Assembly (NCBI RefSeq): GCF_022436675.1
Contig: NZ_JAKUJZ010000002.1
Coordinates: 1-64,000 of the forward strand
Length of the DNA stretch: 64,000 nucleotides
DNA from: Rheinheimera hassiensis
GTDB taxonomy: Bacteria; Pseudomonadota; Gammaproteobacteria; Enterobacterales; Alteromonadaceae
Direction of reading: 5' to 3'
Under the pieces are notes generated by a model. The model saw only the letters and a list, made by a program, of their open reading frames with translations, ran no database searches and was not told the DNA's origin. Of the stretch, positions 25,915 to 35,405 are shown one piece after another. Each line of letters begins with the position of its first letter. The first letter of the stretch is position 1. The position numbers and the translations under genes are program-made.

Positions 25915-28212
25915 ATGCATTTATCCCCGCTAAATTTATCGCCGCTAAATTTGTCTCAGTTTCGCCGCAAGCTACTGGCATCCTGTCTGTTGGCAGGTGC
26001 GCTGTTAAGCGGTTGCAGCCCGGCAGTTGAGCAAGCGCAAACCGCAGTGGCAGAACAACCAAACAGCGCAGGCGCTGAACCAGTGCGGCAACTGTTTGAG
26101 CGGGTGGCAGGCCATGCTGTACCGCATGTGCATTTTTCGCTGGTTAACGATGAGCAGCCAGATTGGTATCAGGTTGAGGCGCACGGCGGCCAGCTTTATG
26201 TCAGTGCCAATGCGTTAACGGCGCTAAGTTATGGTACTTATGAATATCTGCGCCAGATTGGCGCTATGTCAGTAAGCTGGGAGGGCAACCGGGTGCAGTT
26301 GCCACAGCAGTTTGCCGATTACCCGGCCGAGCGGGTTACAGCATTATTTCAACAGCGCGCTTACTTAAATGTTTGTGCTTATGGTTACACCACGCCGTGG
26401 TGGAGCTGGGATCGCTGGGAGCAGGAACTGGACTGGATGGCATTGCACGGGGTAAATAATCCGGTAGCGATGGAAGGCCAGGAATATATCTGGCAGCAGC
26501 TGTGGCGTGAGTTTGGTGTGTCAGATGAAGATCTGGCCGCTTATTTCTCTGGCCCGGCGTTTACCCCCTGGCAGCGGATGGGCAATATTGAAGGCCACGA
26601 AGGCCCGTTGCCACAGGCTTATATCGATAAAAAGCACCAGTTACAAAAGCAGATCCTGCAAAAAATGACCAGCTACAACATGAAACCGGTAGTACCGGCG
26701 TTTTCCGGTTATGTGCCGGAGCAATTTGTTAAAATGTTCCCCGACGCCAGAATTATTGAAATGAAAGCCTGGAGTGGCTTTCCTAAACCCACCTATTGGC
26801 TGGACCCTGCCGATCCGCTGTTTGCCAAAGTGGCCAAACGCTTTATTGAGCTTTATAACGCCGAATATGGTGAGCAGCAGTACTACCTGATGGATGCCTT
26901 TAACGAAATGCTGCCGCCGGTATCAAGCGATAACCGCTATCAGGATCTGGCCGGTTATGGCGAGGCACTTTACCAATCATTGGCGCAGGTTGTGCCCAAC
27001 GCCACCTGGGTTATGCAGGGCTGGATGTTTGGCTCCGATCAGCATTTTTGGGATCTGCCCTCCATCGAAGCATTTTTAAGCAAGATACCTGATGACAAAA
27101 TGATGATCCACGATATCGGTAATGACCGTTTCGATGTCTGGCAAAAAGCCAAAGGCTTTTACAACAAGCAGTGGGTATTTGGTTTTATCCATAACTATGG
27201 CGGCAGCAACCCGGTATATGCCGATTTTGACTACTACCGTGAAAAAGTGTCCGGCGTGTTGCAGCATGAAGATAAAGGCAATCTGACCGGTTACGGCGTT
27301 TTCCCTGAGGGGATACACGGCACATCGTCGGCATACGAATATATGTTCGATGTGGCCTGGCAGGGGCAGGCCACTGCCACCGGCGAATGGCTGCAACATT
27401 ACCTGAATGCCCGTTATGGCAGCACCAGCCCGGCACTATTGTCGGCCTGGAACAAACTGTACAAATCTACGCTCAGCACTAAGTATTGGGAGCCACGCTG
27501 GTGGGAAGGCTCGGCCGGTGCTTATCTGTTATTTAAACGGCCATCTATCGAATACCTGCGTTACACCGGTGCGCCGGGCGATTTAACCATGCTGGATCAG
27601 GCATTGCAGCAATTGGTCGCGCTGCCGGCGAAAGAGCAAAGTACGACGTTATTCCGCTATGATTTGGTCGATTTTTCCCGCCATTCGACTACCCAACATA
27701 TTGATATGCTGCTCCAACATACCATGCTGGCGTATCAGCAGGGCAAAGTGGAGCAGGGCGATAATTTCCGCCGCCAGGCCGGGCAACTGATACTGGGGGT
27801 GGATGCATTGATTGGTGGCCAGCAGGAAACGCTTTACAGCTGGGTTAATGATGCCCGCGCCTATGGAGACACGCCGGAATTGGCAGCGTTTTATGAGCGC
27901 AATGCCCGCAAGCAGGTAACCAGTTGGGGCGGCAGCAGCTTAAAAGACTATGCCTCTAAAGCCTGGCAGGGTATGTACGCGCACTTTTATCTGCCGCGCT
28001 GGCAGGTGTTTTTCGATGCCCAGCGCCAGGCCGCAGTAAGCGGTAAGCCACTGGATACTGCCGCACTGGAGCAGCAATTAATTGCCTGGGAAAACGCCTG
28101 GCTGGATCAGCCGTTACCGCCTGCATCAGCAGTACCGGATGATGTGGTGTCTGCAGTAAAAGCACTGCAGCAACTGGTGAAAGCCAGTAAAGCGCCACCG
28201 TCAAACCTTTAA
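25915..28212 (+). CDS. GH89 alpha-N-acetylglucosaminidase lipoprotein
   Basis: 765 residues from ATG 25915 (AAAGGA upstream). A lipoprotein signal ends LLAGALLSGC. The N-terminal small domain is followed by the GH89 catalytic barrel with RAYLNVCAYGYTTPWWSWDRWEQELDWMALHGVNNPVAMEGQEYIW in register, then PVVPAFSGYVPEQFVKMFP and YYLMDAFNEMLPP (a catalytic Glu candidate). These are hallmark segments of human NAGLU and bacterial GH89. It releases terminal alpha-linked GlcNAc. Anchoring by lipid suggests action at the periplasmic or outer face. It starts the GlcNAc operon after the receptor. Confidence 0.93.
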   Translation: MHLSPLNLSPLNLSQFRRKLLASCLLAGALLSGCSPAVEQAQTAVAEQPNSAGAEPVRQLFERVAGHAVPHVHFSLVNDEQPDWYQVEAHGGQLYVSANALTALSYGTYEYLRQIGAMSVSWEGNRVQLPQQFADYPAERVTALFQQRAYLNVCAYGYTTPWWSWDRWEQELDWMALHGVNNPVAMEGQEYIWQQLWREFGVSDEDLAAYFSGPAFTPWQRMGNIEGHEGPLPQAYIDKKHQLQKQILQKMTSYNMKPVVPAFSGYVPEQFVKMFPDARIIEMKAWSGFPKPTYWLDPADPLFAKVAKRFIELYNAEYGEQQYYLMDAFNEMLPPVSSDNRYQDLAGYGEALYQSLAQVVPNATWVMQGWMFGSDQHFWDLPSIEAFLSKIPDDKMMIHDIGNDRFDVWQKAKGFYNKQWVFGFIHNYGGSNPVYADFDYYREKVSGVLQHEDKGNLTGYGVFPEGIHGTSSAYEYMFDVAWQGQATATGEWLQHYLNARYGSTSPALLSAWNKLYKSTLSTKYWEPRWWEGSAGAYLLFKRPSIEYLRYTGAPGDLTMLDQALQQLVALPAKEQSTTLFRYDLVDFSRHSTTQHIDMLLQHTMLAYQQGKVEQGDNFRRQAGQLILGVDALIGGQQETLYSWVNDARAYGDTPELAAFYERNARKQVTSWGGSSLKDYASKAWQGMYAHFYLPRWQVFFDAQRQAAVSGKPLDTAALEQQLIAWENAWLDQPLPPASAVPDDVVSAVKALQQLVKASKAPPSNL

Positions 28213-28225
28213 GCAGGAATACACT

Positions 28226-29302
28226 ATGCAATCACAACGTTTGCTGGCTTTAGATTTATTCCGTGGTTTAACCATTCTGTTTATGATTATGGTTAACAGC
28301 CCGAACACCTATGGTGAGTTTTCCCATGCCTACTGGGATGGCGTTACCTTTGCCGATTTTATTTTCCCGTTTTTTCTGATCATTGTCGGTGTGGCCGTGG
28401 CTATCGGTTTACAACCGGTAGCGCGCACCGCAGAGCAGCTAAGCGCTGCGCGGGTAAAAATTTTGCGCCGTACCCTGATCCTGTTTGGCCTTGGCATCTT
28501 TGTTAACCTGATTTACCTGAAATTTGCCGAGCTGCGCATTCTTGGCGTACTGCAACGTATTGCGCTGGTATATCTGGTGTGCTCGCTGCTGTCGATGCAC
28601 TGCCGCACTAAGCGTCTGGTGCAAATCACGGTGTTTATTCTGCTGAGTTATTGGCTGCTGATTTTACTGGTACCAGCCCCTGGGCTGCCTGCCGGGCAAC
28701 TGCAGCGTGATGCCAACCTGATCAACTGGTTCGACAGCCAATTTCTGCCTGGCATGTTGTGGCGTGGCAGCTGGGATCCGGAAGGCATACTCAGCACTTA
28801 TCCTGCCATTGCCAGCGGTTTATTTGGCGTCATTATGGGCCGGCTGGTGCTGTTGCACAAACAACAGTTACCAACACTGGTAATGCTGCTGTTTGTGCTG
28901 GGTTTTAGCAGCTTTTTGCTCGGTTGCCTGTGGAGCTTGTGGTTTCCGCTGATTAAGCAAATCTGGAGCAGTTCTTTTGTTCTGGTAACCAGCGGTATGG
29001 CCAGCATGGTACTGGCATTACTGATTTGGTACACCGATGTACAGCAATACCGCAAGTTCAGCCATATTTCACTGGTGTTTGGCGCCAATGCCATTGTGGC
29101 TTATGTGCTGCATGTCGCGCTGGAAAAACTGCTGGAACTGCAAATTGCAGGTGTGTCGGTACATGGCAGTTATTTACAGTTGGCAGAGCAACTTGGCTTA
29201 AGCCGGTTTTTCAGTGCCGGGCTCTGGATACTTGCCTTTCTGGCCTTGTGTTACGTGCCGGTATGGTGGATGTATCAGCGCAAAATCTTCGTAAAAATTT
29301 AA
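28226..29302 (+). CDS. nagX: NagX, HGSNAT-like transmembrane acyltransferase family
   Basis: 358 residues, starting 14 bases after GH89 with AGGA upstream. About ten transmembrane helices. The opening LLALDLFRGLTILFMIMVN and DFIFPFFLIIVGVAVAI are the signature of the NagX/DUF5009 group, related to human heparan-alpha-glucosaminide N-acetyltransferase. NagX is a regular member of GlcNAc clusters in Alteromonadales, but its reaction there is not established. Direct adjacency to GH89 suggests it may modify alpha-linked glucosamine so that GH89 can act (inference). The stop overlaps the next gene (TAATG). Confidence 0.85.
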   Translation: MQSQRLLALDLFRGLTILFMIMVNSPNTYGEFSHAYWDGVTFADFIFPFFLIIVGVAVAIGLQPVARTAEQLSAARVKILRRTLILFGLGIFVNLIYLKFAELRILGVLQRIALVYLVCSLLSMHCRTKRLVQITVFILLSYWLLILLVPAPGLPAGQLQRDANLINWFDSQFLPGMLWRGSWDPEGILSTYPAIASGLFGVIMGRLVLLHKQQLPTLVMLLFVLGFSSFLLGCLWSLWFPLIKQIWSSSFVLVTSGMASMVLALLIWYTDVQQYRKFSHISLVFGANAIVAYVLHVALEKLLELQIAGVSVHGSYLQLAEQLGLSRFFSAGLWILAFLALCYVPVWWMYQRKIFVKI

Positions 29303-30225
29303 TGACATCAGTAGTGCAGTCTGAGGAGATTTTAGTGCAGCAAAGCGAACCACTTTTTATCGGGGTTGATGGCGGTGGCAGCAAATGTAAAGCCCGGCTG
29401 GAAAATGCCAATGGCCAATTGCTGGCTGAAGCAGTAGCAGGGCCGGCCAACCCGGCGACAGACTTTGTCCAGACAACCGACTCGATACTCAGCGCCTGTC
29501 AGCGCGTGCTGCAGCAAGCCGGTTACGCCAGTGCCATGTTAGCGCAAAGCCATGTGGTGCTGGGGCTGGCCGGGGTAAATGTACCGCGGGTACAACGGCA
29601 AATGCAAAACTGGCAGCACCCTTTTGCCAGCATGCAGGTAACTACCGATTTACATATTGCGTGTGCCGGTGCCCATGGCGGGCACGATGGCGCTATTTTA
29701 ATTACCGGTACCGGTACTGCGGCTTTTGCCAGTGTTAATGGCGAGCAATGCTTGTTTAGTGCGCAGGGCTTTCCGCTGGGCGATCGTGGCAGCGGCGCCT
29801 GGCTTGGCTGGCAGGGCGTGTGCGCCACGCTGGACGTGCTGGATGGCCTGCAACCGGCAACAGAGCTTACGCGCAGTATTTGCCGTCGTTTGGCGGTAAG
29901 CAGCAATACCGATCTGATCAGCTGCTGTATAGGTTACAAAGCGGCAGATTACGGCCAGCTGGCGCCGTTGGTATTGCAACAGCAGCAGGCTGGTGATCCC
30001 TATGCCAGCGATATTCTGGCCAGAGGGCTGGGTTATATTCAGGCGTTATTGCAACGCCTGCAGGATAGCGGCGCAACACGCATTGCCATGATTGGCGGGC
30101 TGGCGCCGCAGTTGGCTGCGCTTTTACCTACTGCATTACAACAGCAACTTAGCCTGGTGCGGGGCTCACCGGAAGCGGGTGCTACAGCACTGGCACGGCA
30201 ATATTTTTTGGAGAAAGTAACATGA
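29302..30225 (+). CDS. nagK: N-acetylglucosamine kinase (BadF/BadG family)
   Basis: 307 residues if started at ATG 29302, which overlaps the nagX stop. GTG 29335 has a better ribosome site (GAGGAG at 29323-29328) and would give 296 residues; both keep the whole domain. The ATPase starts FIGVDGGGSKCKARL, with ILITGTGTAAFA and GDRGSGAWLGWQG for phosphate binding and MIGGLAPQLAALLP near the end. This is the GlcNAc kinase type of Alteromonadales, making GlcNAc-6-phosphate in the cytoplasm. Overlaps the next gene. Confidence 0.87.
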   Translation: MTSVVQSEEILVQQSEPLFIGVDGGGSKCKARLENANGQLLAEAVAGPANPATDFVQTTDSILSACQRVLQQAGYASAMLAQSHVVLGLAGVNVPRVQRQMQNWQHPFASMQVTTDLHIACAGAHGGHDGAILITGTGTAAFASVNGEQCLFSAQGFPLGDRGSGAWLGWQGVCATLDVLDGLQPATELTRSICRRLAVSSNTDLISCCIGYKAADYGQLAPLVLQQQQAGDPYASDILARGLGYIQALLQRLQDSGATRIAMIGGLAPQLAALLPTALQQQLSLVRGSPEAGATALARQYFLEKVT

Positions 30226-31214
30226 CATTAATGCAGCAGGAAGCCAGAGAAACCTGGCAACGTATTCAACAGCAAATCGACAGCAACGGCAGCTTATACG
30301 CAGAACTGGCAGAGCGCATTCGCAGCTTTGATCCGGCCTTTGTTTATATTGTTGGCCGTGGTACTTCTGATCATGCCGGTGTATTTGCCCGCTATCTGAT
30401 TGAGGTAGAGCTGGGGGTGGTGGTGGCTGCCGCTGCGCCGTCGGTGGCCAGTTTATTTTCGCGCCAGCTTAAGTTACAGCGCGCGCTGGTGCTGCTTATC
30501 TCGCAGTCTGGCCGCAGTGAAGACATACTGGCACAGGCCCGCGCCGCCAAACAAAGCGGGGCTTTGGTGGTGGCGTTGGTAAACGATATCAGCTCACCGC
30601 TGGCAGCGCTGGCCGACTACGCAGTGCCGTTGCTGGCCGGGCCGGAAAAAGCCGTAGCGGCAACCAAAAGTTATTTGTGTACGCTGGCGGCGATATTACA
30701 GCTGGTTGCGCACTGGAAGCAGGATGCCGCGTTGCTTGGCGCATTAACCAGCTTGCCGCAAGCGCTGCAAAGCGTACTGGCACAACCGGCGCAGTTACAA
30801 CTGCCGCACCTGCAACAACTGCGGCATTGTGTGGTGTTGGGGCGGGCTTTCGGTTATGCCATCAGCCGCGAAATTGCGCTTAAAATTAAAGAGGTATGCG
30901 GTATTCAGGCCGAAGCTTTTAGCAGCGCCGAGTTTTTACACGGCCCGGTATCCTTACTAAACCAGCCACTGACTTTGTTAAATGTGGCGCTTGAGGATGA
31001 AAGCGCCGGCGCGCATCAAACGCAAATTACCGAAGTAAAAAAACGCGGTGGTGAAGTAGTAACTTTGCAAATTGCGTTGCCGGGCATTCACCCGCGCCTG
31101 CAGCCATTATTGCTGATGCAGCGCTTTTATCTGGATATTGAAGCCATTGCTGTCGCGATGGGCAAAAACCCGGATGCCCCAACCGGGCTGAATAAAGTGA
31201 CCATCACACTATGA
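30222..31214 (+). CDS. nagB-II: Glucosamine-6-phosphate deaminase, SIS type (NagB-II)
   Basis: 330 residues, with two SIS domains and no glutaminase domain. Visible elements are FVYIVGRGTSDHAGVFARYL, LVLLISQSGRSEDI, PEKAVAATKSYLCTLAA and EAFSSAEFLHGPVSLL. The layout matches the isomerase half of glucosamine-fructose-6-phosphate synthase, which in GlcNAc clusters works as a deaminase replacing NagB. It converts GlcN-6-P to fructose-6-P and ammonia. Start overlaps the kinase stop (ATGA), with GGAG upstream. Confidence 0.88.
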   Translation: MTLMQQEARETWQRIQQQIDSNGSLYAELAERIRSFDPAFVYIVGRGTSDHAGVFARYLIEVELGVVVAAAAPSVASLFSRQLKLQRALVLLISQSGRSEDILAQARAAKQSGALVVALVNDISSPLAALADYAVPLLAGPEKAVAATKSYLCTLAAILQLVAHWKQDAALLGALTSLPQALQSVLAQPAQLQLPHLQQLRHCVVLGRAFGYAISREIALKIKEVCGIQAEAFSSAEFLHGPVSLLNQPLTLLNVALEDESAGAHQTQITEVKKRGGEVVTLQIALPGIHPRLQPLLLMQRFYLDIEAIAVAMGKNPDAPTGLNKVTITL

Positions 31215-31237
31215 GTAATAATTGTGAGTGTTAAATT

Positions 31238-32407
31238 ATGAGTTTGGCTAATAACCCTGCACAAAGCCTGTATGTGGCGCAGTGCTTTGATGGCAGGCAG
31301 CAACTTAACGATGTCCGGCTAGACTGGCAAAATGGCCGTATCAGCGCTATTCAGGCCGGGGTTAAACCGGCACAATCCGGCCAACAGTTGCCGGGGCTGC
31401 TTTGCCCCGGTTTTTTTGACATTCAGGTAAATGGCGGCGGGGGCGTTTTATTTAACCAGCAGCCGGATATTGCCGCACTGCGCACTATCAGCCAGGCGCA
31501 TTTGCAGTTTGGCACTACCGCTATGCTGCCTACAGTTATTACCGATGAGTTGCCGGTAATGCAGCGCTCTGCCGACGCGGTGGCGGCTTTGTTACCACAA
31601 ACCGGGCATACGATAGTAGGTATTCACTTTGAAGGCCCGCACCTTTCAACCGCCCGGCGGGGTATTCACCCGGCTGCGTGTATCCGGCCACTGTCTGATG
31701 CCGAGATGACACTGTTTTGCCGTAAAGATCTGGGTATTGTTATGGTAACACTGGCACCGGAAACAGTGCCGGTAGCGCAAATTCGTGCGTTATGTGCAGC
31801 AGGCGTTATTGTCAGCCTGGGCCATTCTGCCGCAACGGCAGAACAAGCGCTGGCAGCCATTGACGCCGGAGCCCGCTGTTTTACCCATTTATTTAATGCT
31901 ATGTCGCCGCTTACCAGCCGCGAACCCGGTATGGTGGGAGCGGCATTGGCAAGCAAAGATGTGTATTGTGGTCTTATTCTCGATCATCTGCATGTACATC
32001 CGCTGTCGGCCCGAATTGCTGCGCAATGTAAAGGTGAAGACAAACTGATCCTGGTCACCGATGCGATGGCACATACCGGCAGTGAGCTACAAACCTTAGC
32101 CTATCATGATACCGAAATTCGCCGCGACGGCTTAAAGCTTACACTACCCGACGGCACGCTGGCTGGCTCGGCGCTGGACATGCACACGGCACTACGGCAC
32201 TACCACCATGATTTAGCATTGCCGCTTGGCAGCGGTTTAAAAGCGCTTAGCACCAACCCGGCAGTTTTGTGTGGCCTGCATACTGACATGGGTTACCTGC
32301 AACAGGGCGCGCTGGCTAATATGGTGCTGCTTAATGCAGATCTACAGTTACAACAGTGCTGGCTACAAGGCAGCCAAATTAATAACAATAACAGGAGAGT
32401 TGTATGA
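31238..32407 (+). CDS. nagA: N-acetylglucosamine-6-phosphate deacetylase
   Basis: 389 residues. Amidohydrolase barrel with GFFDIQVNGGGGVLF near residue 60, GIHFEGPHLSTARRG (metal Glu), SLGHSAATAEQALAA (metal His), CFTHLFNAMSPLTSREPG (metal His) and ILVTDAMAHTGS (catalytic Asp). This is the full NagA set with the single-metal QVNG form rather than HxH. It removes acetate from GlcNAc-6-P. It overlaps the nagP start by four bases. Confidence 0.94.
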   Translation: MSLANNPAQSLYVAQCFDGRQQLNDVRLDWQNGRISAIQAGVKPAQSGQQLPGLLCPGFFDIQVNGGGGVLFNQQPDIAALRTISQAHLQFGTTAMLPTVITDELPVMQRSADAVAALLPQTGHTIVGIHFEGPHLSTARRGIHPAACIRPLSDAEMTLFCRKDLGIVMVTLAPETVPVAQIRALCAAGVIVSLGHSAATAEQALAAIDAGARCFTHLFNAMSPLTSREPGMVGAALASKDVYCGLILDHLHVHPLSARIAAQCKGEDKLILVTDAMAHTGSELQTLAYHDTEIRRDGLKLTLPDGTLAGSALDMHTALRHYHHDLALPLGSGLKALSTNPAVLCGLHTDMGYLQQGALANMVLLNADLQLQQCWLQGSQINNNNRRVV

Positions 32408-33720
32408 CGCAGAGCAAAGCCGCAGGCAGCCTGCAACCGATTATTATTATCGGTGTGCTGTTTTTTATGTTTGGTTTTATTACCTGGCTAAACGGTGCTT
32501 TAATCCCGTTTTTACAACTGGTATGCCAGTTGGGTGAAGTAGAAGCCTTACTCATTGCTTTCAGTTTTTATATTGCCTACGTGGTAATGGCGCTGCCAAT
32601 GGCGCGGGTGTTGATATGGTCCGGTTATAAAAATGCCATGTCAATTGGTCTTGGCCTGATAGCGCTGGGCTGTGCGCTGTTTATTCCGGCGGCGCTAAGC
32701 CAGCAATTTGGTGTGTTTTTGCTGGCACAATTTGTCGTGGGCTCGGGGCTTACTTTATTGCAAACTGCGTCTAACCCTTATCTGGTCAGGGTAGGGCCGG
32801 AGCAATCTGCCGCCGCGCGTATTTCGCTAATGGGTATTTTAAATAAAAGTGCCGGTGTGCTGGCACCTTTGGTATTTACCTGGCTGGTGCTGCAGGATCT
32901 GGGGCATATCACCGCTGAAAGCCTCGCCTTGCTGGACGAAGCACAGCGCCAGCAACAGCTGGAAATGCTGTCATTGCAGCTGATCACGCCTTATGCCGGC
33001 ATTGCTGTGGCCATGTTGCTGCTGGCGGTGGCACTGCGCTTTTCTGCCTTACCTGATTTACCCGCCGAGCCTGCACCGGTTAGCACTGGCAAGGGCAAGG
33101 GCGATGCGTCGGTATGGCAGCACCGCCATCTGGTGCTGGGCGTTATTACGCTGTTTTGTTATGTTGGCGTTGAAGTCATCGCCGGTGACACTATCGGCTT
33201 GCTGGGGTCGGCATTAAAAGTACCGGGCGCCACTACGCTAACCTCTTACACGCTGGCATTTATGGTGCTGGGTTACAGTTTAGGTTTATTACTGGTACCA
33301 CGGTTGTTATCACAGCGTCAGGCTTTAGCAACATCAGCCGCTTTGGGCCTGGTATTGTCGTTGGGTATTCTGCTGGCTGATGTACAAAGCACGGCTATCG
33401 CTGCAGTGCTGTGGGGCTGGGCGGGTATTCCGCTGTTGCCAGATCCGGTTAGCCTGGTGGCGTTATTGGGCCTGGCTAATGCGCTGGTATGGCCGGCGGT
33501 GTGGCCACTGGCGTTAGCGGGCTTAGGCTCGTTAACCCCAAAAGGCTCAGCCTTGTTGATTATGGGTATTGCCGGTGGTGCAGCATTACCGCTGATTTAC
33601 GGCGTGCTGTCTGAACAAACCGGACCAATCAACGCTTACATGGTACTTTTACCCTGTTATGCGATGATTTTGTATTATGCGCTGCACGGCTGTAAGCGCA
33701 CAGCAGCTAAACCGATATAG
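32404..33720 (+). CDS. nagP: FucP-type N-acetylglucosamine permease (NagP-like)
   Basis: 438 residues, AGGAGAG ribosome site inside the nagA end. Twelve transmembrane helices. The opening IIIIGVLFFMFGFITWLNGALIPFLQLVC and LTLLQTASNPYLVRVGPE are the NagP/FucP landmarks. It moves free GlcNAc across the inner membrane by proton symport. Last gene of the core GlcNAc run; a 41-base gap leads to the PHP lipoprotein on the same strand. Confidence 0.88.
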   Translation: MTQSKAAGSLQPIIIIGVLFFMFGFITWLNGALIPFLQLVCQLGEVEALLIAFSFYIAYVVMALPMARVLIWSGYKNAMSIGLGLIALGCALFIPAALSQQFGVFLLAQFVVGSGLTLLQTASNPYLVRVGPEQSAAARISLMGILNKSAGVLAPLVFTWLVLQDLGHITAESLALLDEAQRQQQLEMLSLQLITPYAGIAVAMLLLAVALRFSALPDLPAEPAPVSTGKGKGDASVWQHRHLVLGVITLFCYVGVEVIAGDTIGLLGSALKVPGATTLTSYTLAFMVLGYSLGLLLVPRLLSQRQALATSAALGLVLSLGILLADVQSTAIAAVLWGWAGIPLLPDPVSLVALLGLANALVWPAVWPLALAGLGSLTPKGSALLIMGIAGGAALPLIYGVLSEQTGPINAYMVLLPCYAMILYYALHGCKRTAAKPI

Positions 33721-33761
33721 CTACAGTGCAAGCCGCAATAAATAAGTAAAAGAGGTAAATA

Positions 33762-35246
33762 ATGAAGTTGTCTGTATGTGCATTAGGTCTGAGCATGGCT
33801 GTACTGGCCGGTTGTAACAGCAGCCCGCTGGTAACCGAAGCAAGCGATGCCACCGCCAACATCATCGACACCCGGCAGTGGCTGGCGGGCGATCACCATG
33901 TGCACACCCATTACAGCGTGCGCTGGGATACCACGGTGTTTCCACCCACGCCGATTATTGGCGGAGATGCTATTTATTCTATTCCGGTTAATGCCCAGAT
34001 GGCGGCGCATCATGGTTTAAGCTGGATGGTTATTACCGATCACGGTGGGCCAAACCGCGCCAAACTGGCGCTGGAACAGGCTTATCCTGAATTACAGGCG
34101 TCACGTAAAGCGTTACCGCATATTTTGCAATTTTACGGCATGGAGTTTGACGTACCCGGCAACAGCCCCGGCGGCCGTCATGCCACCTTTATTATGCCTA
34201 AGCGGCCAACTGAAGCGCAGCAACTGTATGATATAGAAAGCAAATATAATGGTCGCCAGGGCATGCCACCGTCGGCTGATAAAGCCGATGACGCTTATAT
34301 GCTGCTGGCGTTAAAAGCGATGGACGCGTTGCCCGACAAACCGTTGCTGCTTTCTAATCACCCCGGCCGGCTGGCAACCGGGTTTCGCAAATATAATAAA
34401 GTTACGCCAAAGCAATTACGAGACTGGCAAGACACTGCACCAGATGTAGTAATTGGTATGAGTGGCGCCGAAGGCCATCAGGCCGCCGTATTTAACCGTG
34501 ACGGCAGTATCAAGCCAGACGGCGTGCGCGGTGAATACCCCGGTTATCCCACCATGGGCGGTTACGATCAGATGACTGCCCGTTTAGGTGGGGTGTGGGA
34601 CAGCCTGCTTAGTGAAGGCCGCAAATGGTGGGTTACCGCAGTATCCGACAGTCATGGCCACTACACTGACGGCTGGGCTGACTTTTGGCCTGGCGAATAT
34701 GCCAAAACCTATGTGTATGCCGATAACAATTACGACAGCATCTTCGACAATTTAAAAGCCGGGCGTGTATTTGCCGTTACCGGCGATTTAATTGACGCCC
34801 TGTTTGTTGAAGTGGCGGTAAAAGGCTCAGACCGCAGCGCCGGTATGGGTGAAACCTTAAGTGTAACGCCACAGGATGAACTGGTACTGCGGGTACGCTT
34901 TCGCGACCCGGATACCTTAAACGCCGGCGGCGATAACCCGCAGGTGGCACGGGTTGATGCCATTATCGGCCAAATCAGCGGCCCGGTCGCCGATCGTAAT
35001 AGCGATGAAACCGCTACTACCCGGGTATTGCAGCGTTTTTACCAGCAAGACTGGCAACAACAAAACGGCTTTAGCGTATTGGAACTGCCACTTGGCAAGG
35101 TAACGGCCGATCAATACCTGCGCCTGCGCGGTACTAATCAGCGCGACGAGCTGGAACCGCAGCCGGATGAAAAAGGCGAAAACCCCTGGCATGATCTGTG
35201 GTTTTACAGCAATCCGGTGTTTATCAACGTTAGTAAAGTGCTGTAA
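33762..35246 (+). CDS. PHP-domain metallohydrolase lipoprotein (CehA/McbA family)
   Basis: 494 residues with a good ribosome site (GAGG). A lipoprotein signal ends AVLAGC. The PHP metal site is visible as DHHVHTHYS near residue 44, VITDHGGPN near 92, GMEFDVPG near 126, LLSNHPGRL near 197 and SDSHGHYTDGW near 290. CehA/McbA relatives hydrolyse carbamate esters and, in other members, probably phosphoesters. The substrate here is unknown. The location after nagP suggests it removes a non-sugar substituent from the incoming glycan (inference). Confidence 0.82.
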   Translation: MKLSVCALGLSMAVLAGCNSSPLVTEASDATANIIDTRQWLAGDHHVHTHYSVRWDTTVFPPTPIIGGDAIYSIPVNAQMAAHHGLSWMVITDHGGPNRAKLALEQAYPELQASRKALPHILQFYGMEFDVPGNSPGGRHATFIMPKRPTEAQQLYDIESKYNGRQGMPPSADKADDAYMLLALKAMDALPDKPLLLSNHPGRLATGFRKYNKVTPKQLRDWQDTAPDVVIGMSGAEGHQAAVFNRDGSIKPDGVRGEYPGYPTMGGYDQMTARLGGVWDSLLSEGRKWWVTAVSDSHGHYTDGWADFWPGEYAKTYVYADNNYDSIFDNLKAGRVFAVTGDLIDALFVEVAVKGSDRSAGMGETLSVTPQDELVLRVRFRDPDTLNAGGDNPQVARVDAIIGQISGPVADRNSDETATTRVLQRFYQQDWQQQNGFSVLELPLGKVTADQYLRLRGTNQRDELEPQPDEKGENPWHDLWFYSNPVFINVSKVL

Positions 35247-35266
35247 TCATAAGAAGTTTTGTGTAA

Positions 35267-35372
35267 GCAGAAATCACCTTGCTCACGCTAACACGCCGTA
35301 AATACATCCCTGTAGGCTCGATTCAGCCCATCCAGGGCTTCAACGGTTAGCTTAGAGCAAGCCGATTTCTGC
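35267..35372. repeat. Intergenic inverted-repeat element
   Basis: GCAGAAATC at 35267-35275 pairs with GATTTCTGC at 35364-35372; inside, CTTGCTC and GAGCAAG pair again, enclosing a GC-rich middle with CCCTG/CAGGG. It fills most of the 159-base gap between the PHP and GH115-like genes. It resembles the mobile intergenic repeat elements of gammaproteobacteria. No second copy was noticed in this window. Confidence 0.6.
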
Positions 35373-35405
35373 TTCGGCGGTTATCGTATCCGTCATAAAT
35401 CTATT

